DNA of 44,605 nt from Bacteroidales bacterium (lineage in GTDB: Bacteria > Bacteroidota > Bacteroidia > Bacteroidales > UBA932), in assembly GCA_017443465.1 (NCBI GenBank), contig JAFRXO010000057.1, positions 1 through 44,605 of the forward strand. Reading direction: 5' to 3'. The first letter of the stretch is position 1. Each line of letters begins with the position of its first letter. Of the stretch, positions 7,704 through 15,089 are shown in pieces. Position numbers and translations under genes: made by a program. The notes beneath the pieces are model-generated. The model worked only from the letters and a program-made list of their open reading frames with translations, was not told the DNA's origin and searched no databases.

Positions 7704-10136
7704 TTAAAATGCCGACAGCGTCACAATCTCCACCTCCGAGCCTTTGATGTACGGAGATGTGAAACGAACCTTGATTGTCCCGGGGTCAGTGCCTGTCCTG
7801 ACATATGCAAGCAGGCGTCCACGATAAGCCCTCTGGACATTGTCATTCCAGTTGCCCATGTCAGTGTTATTGGCCGACTCCATGCCAAGCAAGCGGGCAG
7901 GTCCTTCCACCATACAGGTAATTTCGTTGTCGCCTAACGGAACGAGATTTCCGTTGTCATCAAGCACCTCCACGGCCACATGCACAAGACCGCCGGCAGC
8001 AAGTTCGTTCCTGTCCGCCATCGCCCTCAGAGAAGCGGGGCGCAAGGCCGTACGGATTTCATATTCAGACACTTTCTTGCCGGAAGCATCATAACCTTCA
8101 GCTTTCAAGACACCCGCCTTGTAGGGAACATCCCAGCCGATGATACCGGTCTGGTCATTGAACGGAGTCATCGCTCCCACTTCCTTCCCATCGAGAAGCA
8201 GACGGGCCTGGGCAGCATTAGTGTAGCATACTACGCGTATAATCTGCCCTTCCTCATAGTTCCAGGTGTCCCATGCATCGCTGCTGTCCCCCATCGGCCT
8301 GCGGCGGTCGGGACGAGGCTGCGGCTTGGGATAAGTGCCGATGTAGCATACGGGATCCTCGCACCACATAGCAGCACGCATCCTGCCGCGCGGCTTGATA
8401 TTCCCGGCGAGATCCAGCAGACCGCTATAAAAGCCACGTGACGGCCAGGCGCGGGATTCACCGATATAATCGATGCCAGTCCATATGAATTGGCCGAATA
8501 TGAATTCATTGTCGCGAACGGCCTTCCATGCATCATATCCGGAACTGTTCTCGGAACCGTATATGATCCTGTCGGGGTAGGTCGCGTGATCCTTTTCATA
8601 TCGGTTCTCGCTGTAATTGTATCCCACTACATCTACGGCCTCCGGATATGCGGTCTGGTTAGACATCGCCACTCCGGCAAGGGCACCTGTAACGGGGCGT
8701 GAAGGATCCGCAGCACGCACGCAGGCAGCCAGCCGCTTGGCAATCACGCCGATACGCATCGCATCGGGAGCATCGGGCTTATAACCGCCCGACATCGGCT
8801 GGTTGAACTCGAAATTGCCTCCGTCCAAGATAGGATGAGAGTAAGGGTCATTGGGATAATCCACCTCGTTGCCTATGCTCCAGAGGAAGATTGAGGGGTG
8901 GTTCCGGTCACGGCGCACCATGTCGGTGACGTCGCGCTCGCCCCACTCATTGAAGAAATCTGCCGTACCTTCCATCGCCGGAGTACCTATGTTCCAGCCT
9001 TCCACCCATTTCTTCTTGTTGTATTCCCACTCGTCGAATGCCTCGTCCATAACCAGCAGCCCAAGCTTGTCGCACAAGTCGTATAAAACAGGTGTCTGAG
9101 GGTTATGGGCTGTCCTGATGGCATTGGTCCCGATTGCCTTGAGATTCAACAGCCTCCTTTCCCAGACTTCTTCCGGGACTACAGCACCAAGGACACCGGC
9201 ATCATGATGCAGGCATACTCCCTTAACCTTTCTGTTGACGCCATTGAGTGCAAATCCGGTATTGGGATCAAAGGCAAGTGTGCGGATACCGGCTTTCACT
9301 TCTGCACGGTCCAATTCATTTTTACCGGAAATCAGGGCAGCCTCGAGTGTGTACATGTACGGATCGTCCATGTCCCAGCGATGGGGAGCCTTGACCTTCA
9401 GGTCAACATTCTGCTTTACGGCAGCCTTAGTAACCGATTTGGCGACCATATTTCCAGCATCATCTTTCAAAGTGAGGACGAGTTTCGCCGAAGCAGGGAT
9501 AGGTCCTTCCACCTGGGTGTCAACCCTCACCACTGCCTGCTGCGGGGTCAGGCTCACAGTGGCATAGCCAACTCCCCAAAGGGCGAAATGAGTCTCACCG
9601 GAAGAGATAAGCCATACATTCCTGTAGATACCGGATCCAGTATAGAAACGCGAATCCGCTTTCCGGCTGTGATCAACACGTACAGCAAGCACATTGTCCC
9701 CCGACCGGTTCAGATAGGGAGTCATGTCATATATGAAAGATGCATAGCCGCTCGGGCGCTCTCCGAGAAGATGCCCGTTCAGATAGACGGAGGAACGGTT
9801 ATAAACACCCTCGAAGTATATGAACGTCTTCTCCAGGGGAAAGTCACTGGCGCTGAAATGCTTCCGGTACCAGCCGATTCCGGCGGGAAGATAACCTGTG
9901 CAGGAAGCATTGTCAGGCGAAAGAGTCCCCTTCACCGACCAGTCGTGCGGAAGGCGGACAGGCATCCATCTGGAATCGTTGAAGGCCGGAGCTTCCGCGC
10001 CTTCGACATCGTCCCGGACGAAAGTCCAGCCATCATTGAACAAGGAACTCTTCCCGAAAGAAGCCTGTGCGTAGGCATTCATGGGGAAGAAAAGCGCCAA
10101 TAGCATGGCGACCGACAAGAAACTCTTGGTTTTCAT
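7704..10136 (-). CDS. GH2 family beta-galactosidase
   Basis: An 810-residue secreted enzyme; signal peptide about 1-24 (PMNAYAQ). Domains in order: jelly-roll sugar-binding (about 30-195, with RLPHDWSVKG and GIGWYRKHF), immunoglobulin-like (about 200-300), TIM barrel (about 305-600), DUF4982 (about 625-690) and a C-terminal GH2 C5-type domain (about 700-808). The acid/base is Glu424 in WSIGNEVDYP and the nucleophile Glu529 in IIYGSENSS; RTAHNPQ and VMDEAFDEW are also present. The absence of the long E. coli LacZ C-terminal domain and the DUF4982 layout are usual for Bacteroidota secreted galactosidases. Other GH2 activities such as beta-glucuronidase cannot be excluded without substrate tests. 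It follows the ABM lipoprotein by 7 bases in an operon led by a TonB receptor. Confidence 0.9.
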   Translation of the reverse strand: MKTKSFLSVAMLLALFFPMNAYAQASFGKSSLFNDGWTFVRDDVEGAEAPAFNDSRWMPVRLPHDWSVKGTLSPDNASCTGYLPAGIGWYRKHFSASDFPLEKTFIYFEGVYNRSSVYLNGHLLGERPSGYASFIYDMTPYLNRSGDNVLAVRVDHSRKADSRFYTGSGIYRNVWLISSGETHFALWGVGYATVSLTPQQAVVRVDTQVEGPIPASAKLVLTLKDDAGNMVAKSVTKAAVKQNVDLKVKAPHRWDMDDPYMYTLEAALISGKNELDRAEVKAGIRTLAFDPNTGFALNGVNRKVKGVCLHHDAGVLGAVVPEEVWERRLLNLKAIGTNAIRTAHNPQTPVLYDLCDKLGLLVMDEAFDEWEYNKKKWVEGWNIGTPAMEGTADFFNEWGERDVTDMVRRDRNHPSIFLWSIGNEVDYPNDPYSHPILDGGNFEFNQPMSGGYKPDAPDAMRIGVIAKRLAACVRAADPSRPVTGALAGVAMSNQTAYPEAVDVVGYNYSENRYEKDHATYPDRIIYGSENSSGYDAWKAVRDNEFIFGQFIWTGIDYIGESRAWPSRGFYSGLLDLAGNIKPRGRMRAAMWCEDPVCYIGTYPKPQPRPDRRRPMGDSSDAWDTWNYEEGQIIRVVCYTNAAQARLLLDGKEVGAMTPFNDQTGIIGWDVPYKAGVLKAEGYDASGKKVSEYEIRTALRPASLRAMADRNELAAGGLVHVAVEVLDDNGNLVPLGDNEITCMVEGPARLLGMESANNTDMGNWNDNVQRAYRGRLLAYVRTGTDPGTIKVRFTSPYIKGSEVEIVTLSAF

Positions 10137-10143
10137 CCTGTCT

Positions 10144-10548
10144 TTATTTCCGGATAAATTGATTCTCGGTTTCAGGAGTATCTGCGCTGCTGTAACGCTC
10201 TACAGTCATATGCAGGTCATATTTCTCCCTAAGAAACGCGATAGTTGCCATCATAGGAGAAGCGTGATGCGCATCTATAGCCTCCTGACCGGCCCAGCTG
10301 TCAATCAGGAGTATAGTCTCCGGATCATCCAATGACTGGTAATACTCGTAACGCAGATTGCCCTCTTCGGCACGGATTGCATCAACAGTGCCGCTGGAGA
10401 TCATCTCTTCGGCAAATGCACGGGCACTTCCGTTAGTGCCGGTATATCTGAGGTTCACGGTGATAGGCATAACAGTTGTTTCTTGTTTAGGTGCACAGGC
10501 GTGCAACGCAAATGTTGCCGCCGACAAAATCAAAAGAATCCTTCTCAT
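10144..10548 (-). CDS. ABM-domain (putative quinol monooxygenase) lipoprotein
   Basis: A 134-residue protein with a lipoprotein-type N-terminus (MRRILLILSAATFALHAC, Cys 18). The rest is one antibiotic-biosynthesis-monooxygenase (ABM) dimeric alpha/beta-barrel domain: ITVNLRYTGTNGSARAFAEEM, then GNLRYEYYQSLDDPETILLIDSWAGQEAIDAHHASP, the usual order ending in the D-x-W-x(5)-D/A-x-H-x-x-S/T-P signature. ABM proteins include cofactor-free quinol oxygenases and heme-degrading enzymes, so the reaction is open. A periplasmic lipoprotein version lying 10 bases after a TonB receptor could process what that receptor imports, which is inference. The ATG at 10546-10548 is the only good start. Confidence 0.82.
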   Translation of the reverse strand: MRRILLILSAATFALHACAPKQETTVMPITVNLRYTGTNGSARAFAEEMISSGTVDAIRAEEGNLRYEYYQSLDDPETILLIDSWAGQEAIDAHHASPMMATIAFLREKYDLHMTVERYSSADTPETENQFIRK

Positions 10549-10558
10549 TATAATATCT

Positions 10559-12610
10559 TTATTTCCAGATAGTCAACCGGAAACCGGCATATATCTTTGC
10601 TCCCATCAGAGGGCCCCAGACAGATGCAGCGTCGAAACTGTCGGAGAAAGGATTCGCGGAATCAATGACAGGATGCTTCTGGACAAATCCGGTCAGATTC
10701 TCTCCTCCGACATAGACATCAAAAGTGCGGAAACTGCGTGTTATCTGTGCATATAGCAACGGATAGACGGGAGTGCGTCCTTCCGGATAGAGCAGCGTCC
10801 CATCGTCGTCACGTAAATCTTTCATGAAGTCATATACCCGCGACGACCCGGTAACTGATGCCGTGAAATCGAATGTCCAGCGGTTTGCATTTGTCTTGTA
10901 CTGGGTGTTAAGCACAGCTTTGAAACGGGAAGACAGAGGCAGTTCCCTCACTTCCCCGGATGGTTGCCATGCACGGGCATCAGTGTACCGGCCCGTAAGG
11001 GTAAACGTAAGCCTCTCAACAGGTTCTATATTGAAATCAGCCTGTATATTCTGTGACCATGCCTTGTGACCGTCCAGTTGATAAAGTGTTATGGCGCCGG
11101 TTGATTCCCTGTCCGCCAAAAGGGCCGAGGTAAAGCGCGTCTGGAAGTAGTCCAAACTCAGGTAAGTGCTCTCGTTGAAATAGAACGTGGCATTCCCTCC
11201 GAATGTCCAGGCATCTTCCAGTGTCCTCCCGGAGAGGTCTCCAAGGAGTTTTTTCCCTGTTGACAGGATACCGATGTTATCCGGGACAGGATGACTGAAA
11301 CGCAGGCCTCGCCCACCGTTAAGCCTGATTACAAGCGGCTCTACCGGCTGGTATTTGACAGTCAGACGGGGAACGGGATAAAAACCGTGCTTTGGGATAA
11401 AAGAGCCGCTCAGACTTGTGATGACTGACAGTGTCTCACCGCGGCGGAAAGTATATTCAGCGTAGGGAAATATTTGAGAGAGAGTCTGTCTCACACCGCG
11501 CAGGATCTGTCCACCTCCTATGATGTCTTCATCCAGCATGTCAAAGGTGACATTTATGCCGGTCGTAAGATCATGGGATTCAGTGATATCGTTATGGAAT
11601 ATGAGATTGGCAAAAGCGCTGTGCTGCTGGGCATCATATGAGTTAAGCCCAAAAGATGCACCGGTTTTCTGGAAGGTATAGTCAGCTACCATTGCGACAC
11701 TGGAAGAGCCATCTTCGTTCAGCGCACGGCCCAGTTTCACATATGCACCGGCAAGGTTGTTGGCAATATCCGATTTCCATGGGCCGTCCATCTGGCCTCC
11801 TTTACGATTGTCATTGATATAACGCACTCCCCAATGCATCTCCAGGTCTGGGGTATGCAGAAGCCACCGGTTAGCCACATTGAACTGGAGAAGCGACGGA
11901 TCATCGGCAAAACCGTCCCCATTCATGTCATATGTACGGAAATTCCCGTCCACATGGCCCATCAGGATCGTGTAGAGGTTGTCAGCTACCTGATGGGATG
12001 ACGTGACATTGAAATCCGTCTTGGTGTCATTCATCACAGATGCATTCAGGGAGAGAGGCTTTCCGCTGGTAGGCTTCTGGTGCTCCATATTGATGGAACC
12101 GGTAATGGATTCCGTCCCGTTTGTAACCGATGAAGCACCCTTCCCAACCTGTATGCTCTCCAGCCAGGGGCCAGGCGTATATGACAGTCCATAAGGCGCA
12201 GTGATGCCACGCATCGTGGGACGGTTTTCGTCCAACATCTGCGTATATATGCCTGAAAGTCCCAGAAGACGGATCTGGCGCGCACCGGTAGTAGCATCCG
12301 CATAACCTACAGTCACGCTGGCTGAATTCTCAAAGCTTTCAGACAGGGCGCAGCATGCCATCTTCTTCAGTCCGGCTGACGAGATAACCTCCGTCCTGAT
12401 GTCCTTCCCCTTCGAAAGATAATTTGCATGGGAATGCCCGGTAAGGACAGATGCCTTAAGAGAATCTTTCCGAACGACATCGGCACCGGTTACATCCGAT
12501 TGCGCATATGCCATGGATCCCGGAATGATAAGGAGCCAGGCAGACAGGAGGAATTTTATACTGGTTTGCAATATTAAAGTCTGTTTGAATTGCTTCTGCA
12601 AAATTATCAA
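10559..12610 (-). CDS. TonB-dependent outer-membrane receptor with a non-ATG start
   Basis: A receptor of up to 683 residues: signal peptide ending SMAYAQ, plug domain (about 75-190; GARQIRLLGLSGIYTQMLDE and GPWLESIQVGKGASSVTNG), then a 22-strand barrel ending in aromatic-rich segments and a terminal IWK. No carboxypeptidase-regulatory domain precedes the plug. No in-frame ATG exists before residue 33: the frame offers TTG at 12608-12610, 12599-12601 and 12569-12571, with an in-frame stop two codons upstream of the first. The TTG at 12569-12571 gives a 24-residue leader (MQTSIKFLLSAWLL...) and is a good alternative. Ligand unknown; siderophore, heme, metal or glycan are all possible. It leads a minus-strand operon with ABM lipoprotein, GH2 and the deoxyribosyltransferase-like gene. 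Confidence 0.85.
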   Translation of the reverse strand: MIILQKQFKQTLILQTSIKFLLSAWLLIIPGSMAYAQSDVTGADVVRKDSLKASVLTGHSHANYLSKGKDIRTEVISSAGLKKMACCALSESFENSASVTVGYADATTGARQIRLLGLSGIYTQMLDENRPTMRGITAPYGLSYTPGPWLESIQVGKGASSVTNGTESITGSINMEHQKPTSGKPLSLNASVMNDTKTDFNVTSSHQVADNLYTILMGHVDGNFRTYDMNGDGFADDPSLLQFNVANRWLLHTPDLEMHWGVRYINDNRKGGQMDGPWKSDIANNLAGAYVKLGRALNEDGSSSVAMVADYTFQKTGASFGLNSYDAQQHSAFANLIFHNDITESHDLTTGINVTFDMLDEDIIGGGQILRGVRQTLSQIFPYAEYTFRRGETLSVITSLSGSFIPKHGFYPVPRLTVKYQPVEPLVIRLNGGRGLRFSHPVPDNIGILSTGKKLLGDLSGRTLEDAWTFGGNATFYFNESTYLSLDYFQTRFTSALLADRESTGAITLYQLDGHKAWSQNIQADFNIEPVERLTFTLTGRYTDARAWQPSGEVRELPLSSRFKAVLNTQYKTNANRWTFDFTASVTGSSRVYDFMKDLRDDDGTLLYPEGRTPVYPLLYAQITRSFRTFDVYVGGENLTGFVQKHPVIDSANPFSDSFDAASVWGPLMGAKIYAGFRLTIWK

Positions 12611-12661
12611 TCTTCAACGATTCTTCAAATAACATCTGTTTTTTTTATTCACCGCTATTTG

Positions 12662-12669
12662 TACCTTTG
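12662..12669 (+). promoter_or_regulatory. -7 promoter element of the DUF2490 gene
   Basis: TACCTTTG matches TAnnTTTG exactly. A T-rich run (CTGTTTTTTTT) about 20 bases upstream may serve as the -33 region. The ATG at 12690 is 20 bases downstream. Confidence 0.5.
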
Positions 12670-12689
12670 TCGTCGTATTACACCTGACT

Positions 12690-13334
12690 ATGAAAAAAAT
12701 ATTTGTCACCATCCTGTCCGCCCTCGCGCTTTTTGCAGCACAGGCCTCAGCACAGACCTCTTCCGATTTCGGTACATGGAGCAGCATCCAGGTCGTAAAA
12801 TCCTTCGGCGCACCATATGCCATGGCCCGTCTGGAGCACCGTTCATATGATAATGTAGGAAGTACGGAATGCTGGTTCGCCATGGCAGGAGGCGGCTACA
12901 ACTTCAACAGCTGGCTCAAGGCTGACCTGAGCTACGAGTACTGGCAGATTCCAGCGGCCGGGGACATGGTCCAGCATAAGGCTGTCCTGTGCTTCACCGA
13001 AACCCTCAAGCGAAGCGGTTTGGCTCTGGCACTCAGGGAGAAATATGAGCTCGCCTACATTCCCGACTCCGACTCATTCACGAACACTCTCAGGACCCGT
13101 CTCCGCGGCCAATACAAGATCCCGGACAGCATTTTTACCCCCTATCTGATGTACGAGTTCTTCAACAGCTTCGACAGCGGAAAATGGGTACGTTCACTGC
13201 ACTACGCAGGCACTGAGATAAGCCTCGGAGGAGGCCATGCACTTGACCTGTTCTACATGTACCACCTATACGACAAAGGCGGCCTGACGGCCGCCTGTCA
13301 CCTTTTGGGAGTAGGTTACGTTTTCGTTTTCTAG
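12690..13334 (+). CDS. DUF2490 family outer-membrane beta-barrel protein
   Basis: A 214-residue exported protein with signal peptide MKKIFVTILSALALFAAQASAQ. The mature part begins FGTWSSIQVVKSF and contains alternating hydrophobic strands (LKADLSYEYWQIP, LALALREKYELAY, FTPYLMYEFFN, HALDLFYMYHLYD) and a C-terminal strand ending in aromatic FVF, the pattern of a small outer-membrane barrel. The opening W-x-x-x-x-V-x-K-x-F stretch and the late YEFF are typical of DUF2490 proteins of Bacteroidota. The molecular function of the family is unknown. It is a single gene with its own -7 element and converges with the symporter gene, with 4 bases between stops. Confidence 0.78.
   Translation: MKKIFVTILSALALFAAQASAQTSSDFGTWSSIQVVKSFGAPYAMARLEHRSYDNVGSTECWFAMAGGGYNFNSWLKADLSYEYWQIPAAGDMVQHKAVLCFTETLKRSGLALALREKYELAYIPDSDSFTNTLRTRLRGQYKIPDSIFTPYLMYEFFNSFDSGKWVRSLHYAGTEISLGGGHALDLFYMYHLYDKGGLTAACHLLGVGYVFVF
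13277..13296. terminator. 8-bp hairpin at the 3' end of the DUF2490 gene
   Basis: AGGCGGCC (13277-13284) and GGCCGCCT (13289-13296) form a perfect GC-rich stem with a TGAC loop. It lies 38 bases inside the DUF2490 stop and just past the convergent symporter stop, so it could end the symporter transcript. Only two T residues follow on that strand; it may be coincidence in G+C-rich coding sequence. Confidence 0.3.
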
Positions 13335-13338
13335 CTGG

Positions 13339-14922
13339 CTATTCCGCCTCTTCTGAAAGGGCATCCGTAGCGCGGACTGTAACGGTGTTGTCATAGCAGC
13401 CGAACATTCCGTCTACTTCTTCTTTTCGGTTAACCTTGGTGATTAAACTCACCACAGGCACTACTACAAGTCCAAGCAGCATCGCCATCACGCCGGCATT
13501 GATCGGAGAGGTGAAATACGGACTGATGAAAGTCTTGCCGGTGAAGGTGCAATACATGCAGCAGCACATTACGCCAACTCCAGTGATGAAGGAAGCCCAG
13601 ACCGATGCAGGAGAAGTACGCTTCCAGTACAGGCCGTAAAGGAACGGAGCCAGGAAAGCGCCTGCAAGCGCACCCCAGGAAATACCCATGAGCTGGGCGA
13701 TGAACGTCACGGAACTCTTCGCCTGTATGATGGCAAGCACCGAAGAGACGATAATGAAGAAGAGCACCAGCATGCGGATGCAGAGAAGCTGGCTGCGGTC
13801 ATTCATATGTGTGCCTTTCCGGGCTTTGGCAAGTGCCGGGTCGATGATGTCAAGTGTCAGAGTGGACCCTGATGTGAGCACAAGCGAAGAAAGGGTCGAC
13901 ATGGACGCCGAAAGCACCAGGATGATAACTACACCTATCATAAGGTCCGGAAGAGAGGCCAGCATCGACGGGACTATACTGTCATAGACAGGAGTGCCGG
14001 CTGCCGTATATTCGATGCTCTGACCGTAAAGCCGTCCGAAGCCACCCAGGAAATAGCAGCCTCCAGCCACTATGATGGCAAAGAAAGTTGAAATGAACGT
14101 TCCCTTACGGATGGCCGCCTCATTGCGGATTGCGTAGAACTTGCCTACCATCTGAGGCAGGCCCCAGGTACCCAGGGAAGTCAGAAGTACGACCCCGAGC
14201 AGATATATGGGCTGAGGCCCCAGGAAAGACACGAACGCTCCGTTCAGGCCGGGCGCAGACTCTGACGGGATATGCGAAAGGCTCTCCACCGCCGCACTGA
14301 AACCACCGTTACCGCTGAGGACGGAGGCGATCACCGCACATATGCCAACGAGCATTATAAGTCCCTGGATGAAGTCATTCACAGCAGTAGCCATATATCC
14401 GCCTACAAGCACATATATACCTGTAAGTATGGCCATTCCAAGCACGCACCAAACATAGTCCACGTTGAAGGCCATGCTGAAAAGACGTGACAAGCCGTTA
14501 TAGAGTGAAGCAGTGTAAGGGATGAGGAAAACGAACACGATTACGGACGCAGCCACCTTGAGCGCATCGCTGAAGAAACGTTTCCCGAAGAAATCGGGCA
14601 TTGTGGCGCTCTCAAGATGTTGCGTCATCAGGCGTGTCCGTCGGCCCAGGATCCTCCAGGCCAGCAGCGAGCCTATGAGGGCATTGCCTATGCCGATCCA
14701 GGTAGCTGCAAGACCATACTTCCAGCCGAACTGTCCGGCATATCCGACAAAGATGACTGCCGAAAAATAAGATGTTCCAAATGCGAAAGCCGTAAGCCAG
14801 GAGCCGACATTGCGGCCACCGAGGACGAAACCCTGAACGTCAGATGCGGTCTTGCGGCAATATATGCCGACACCGATCATTACGGCAAAGAAAAGAATTA
14901 GGAGAATGCTTTTGAGTATCAT
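13339..14922 (-). CDS. Sodium:solute symporter (SSS family)
   Basis: A 527-residue inner-membrane transporter with about 13 predicted helices of the LeuT-type SSS fold. Signatures: ASDVQGFVLGGRNVGSWLTAF after helix 1, FGTSYFSAVIFVGYAG in helix 2, VLVGGYMATAVNDFIQGLIM, and GTWGLPQMVGKFYAIRNEAAIRKG, all typical of PutP/PanF-like sodium symporters. The substrate (sugar, amino acid or organic acid) cannot be assigned. The frame can be extended upstream to 15072, but the start at 14922 (MILKSILLILFF) places the first helix at the N-terminus as in the family and sits 4 bases after a -7 element. The gene diverges from the carbohydrate-binding lipoprotein. Confidence 0.88.
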   Translation of the reverse strand: MILKSILLILFFAVMIGVGIYCRKTASDVQGFVLGGRNVGSWLTAFAFGTSYFSAVIFVGYAGQFGWKYGLAATWIGIGNALIGSLLAWRILGRRTRLMTQHLESATMPDFFGKRFFSDALKVAASVIVFVFLIPYTASLYNGLSRLFSMAFNVDYVWCVLGMAILTGIYVLVGGYMATAVNDFIQGLIMLVGICAVIASVLSGNGGFSAAVESLSHIPSESAPGLNGAFVSFLGPQPIYLLGVVLLTSLGTWGLPQMVGKFYAIRNEAAIRKGTFISTFFAIIVAGGCYFLGGFGRLYGQSIEYTAAGTPVYDSIVPSMLASLPDLMIGVVIILVLSASMSTLSSLVLTSGSTLTLDIIDPALAKARKGTHMNDRSQLLCIRMLVLFFIIVSSVLAIIQAKSSVTFIAQLMGISWGALAGAFLAPFLYGLYWKRTSPASVWASFITGVGVMCCCMYCTFTGKTFISPYFTSPINAGVMAMLLGLVVVPVVSLITKVNRKEEVDGMFGCYDNTVTVRATDALSEEAE

Positions 14923-14926
14923 ACCC

Positions 14927-14934
14927 CAAAAATA
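14927..14934 (-). promoter_or_regulatory. -7 promoter element of the symporter gene
   Basis: On the minus strand this reads TATTTTTG, matching TAnnTTTG, and ends 4 bases before the ATG at 14920-14922. No good TTTG lies 19-20 bases upstream, so the -33 part is missing or degenerate. If used, the mRNA would be essentially leaderless. Confidence 0.4.
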
Positions 14935-15028
14935 ACAAAAAAGCGCCAAATAAGAATACCGACAAAGAAAAAAGTCCCGGGACATTCGCTGAGTAACTTG
15001 CGGCGTTCGCTGAATATCTTTCTTGCAT

Positions 15029-15056
15029 TGTTCCATCTGGTTTAATTGTTGGAACA
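15029..15056. promoter_or_regulatory. 7-bp inverted repeat in the symporter/lipoprotein divergent region
   Basis: TGTTCCA (15029-15035) and TGGAACA (15050-15056) are a perfect inverted repeat separated by 14 bases, 34 bases before the start of the carbohydrate-binding lipoprotein. It could be an operator for a dimeric regulator or a leader hairpin. No regulator gene adjoins it. Confidence 0.35.
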
Positions 15057-15089
15057 GGTGCCCAGGCATCAACTAAAACCTAGAGAGAA

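Noticed and set aside
9105-10103. Long plus-strand open frame (332 codons) opposite the GH2 gene
   Set aside because: Antisense shadow of the beta-galactosidase; no start context or motif.
12571-12690. Riboswitch (for example cobalamin) upstream of the TonB receptor
   Set aside because: The intergenic space is about 80 bases, too short, and no conserved box is visible.
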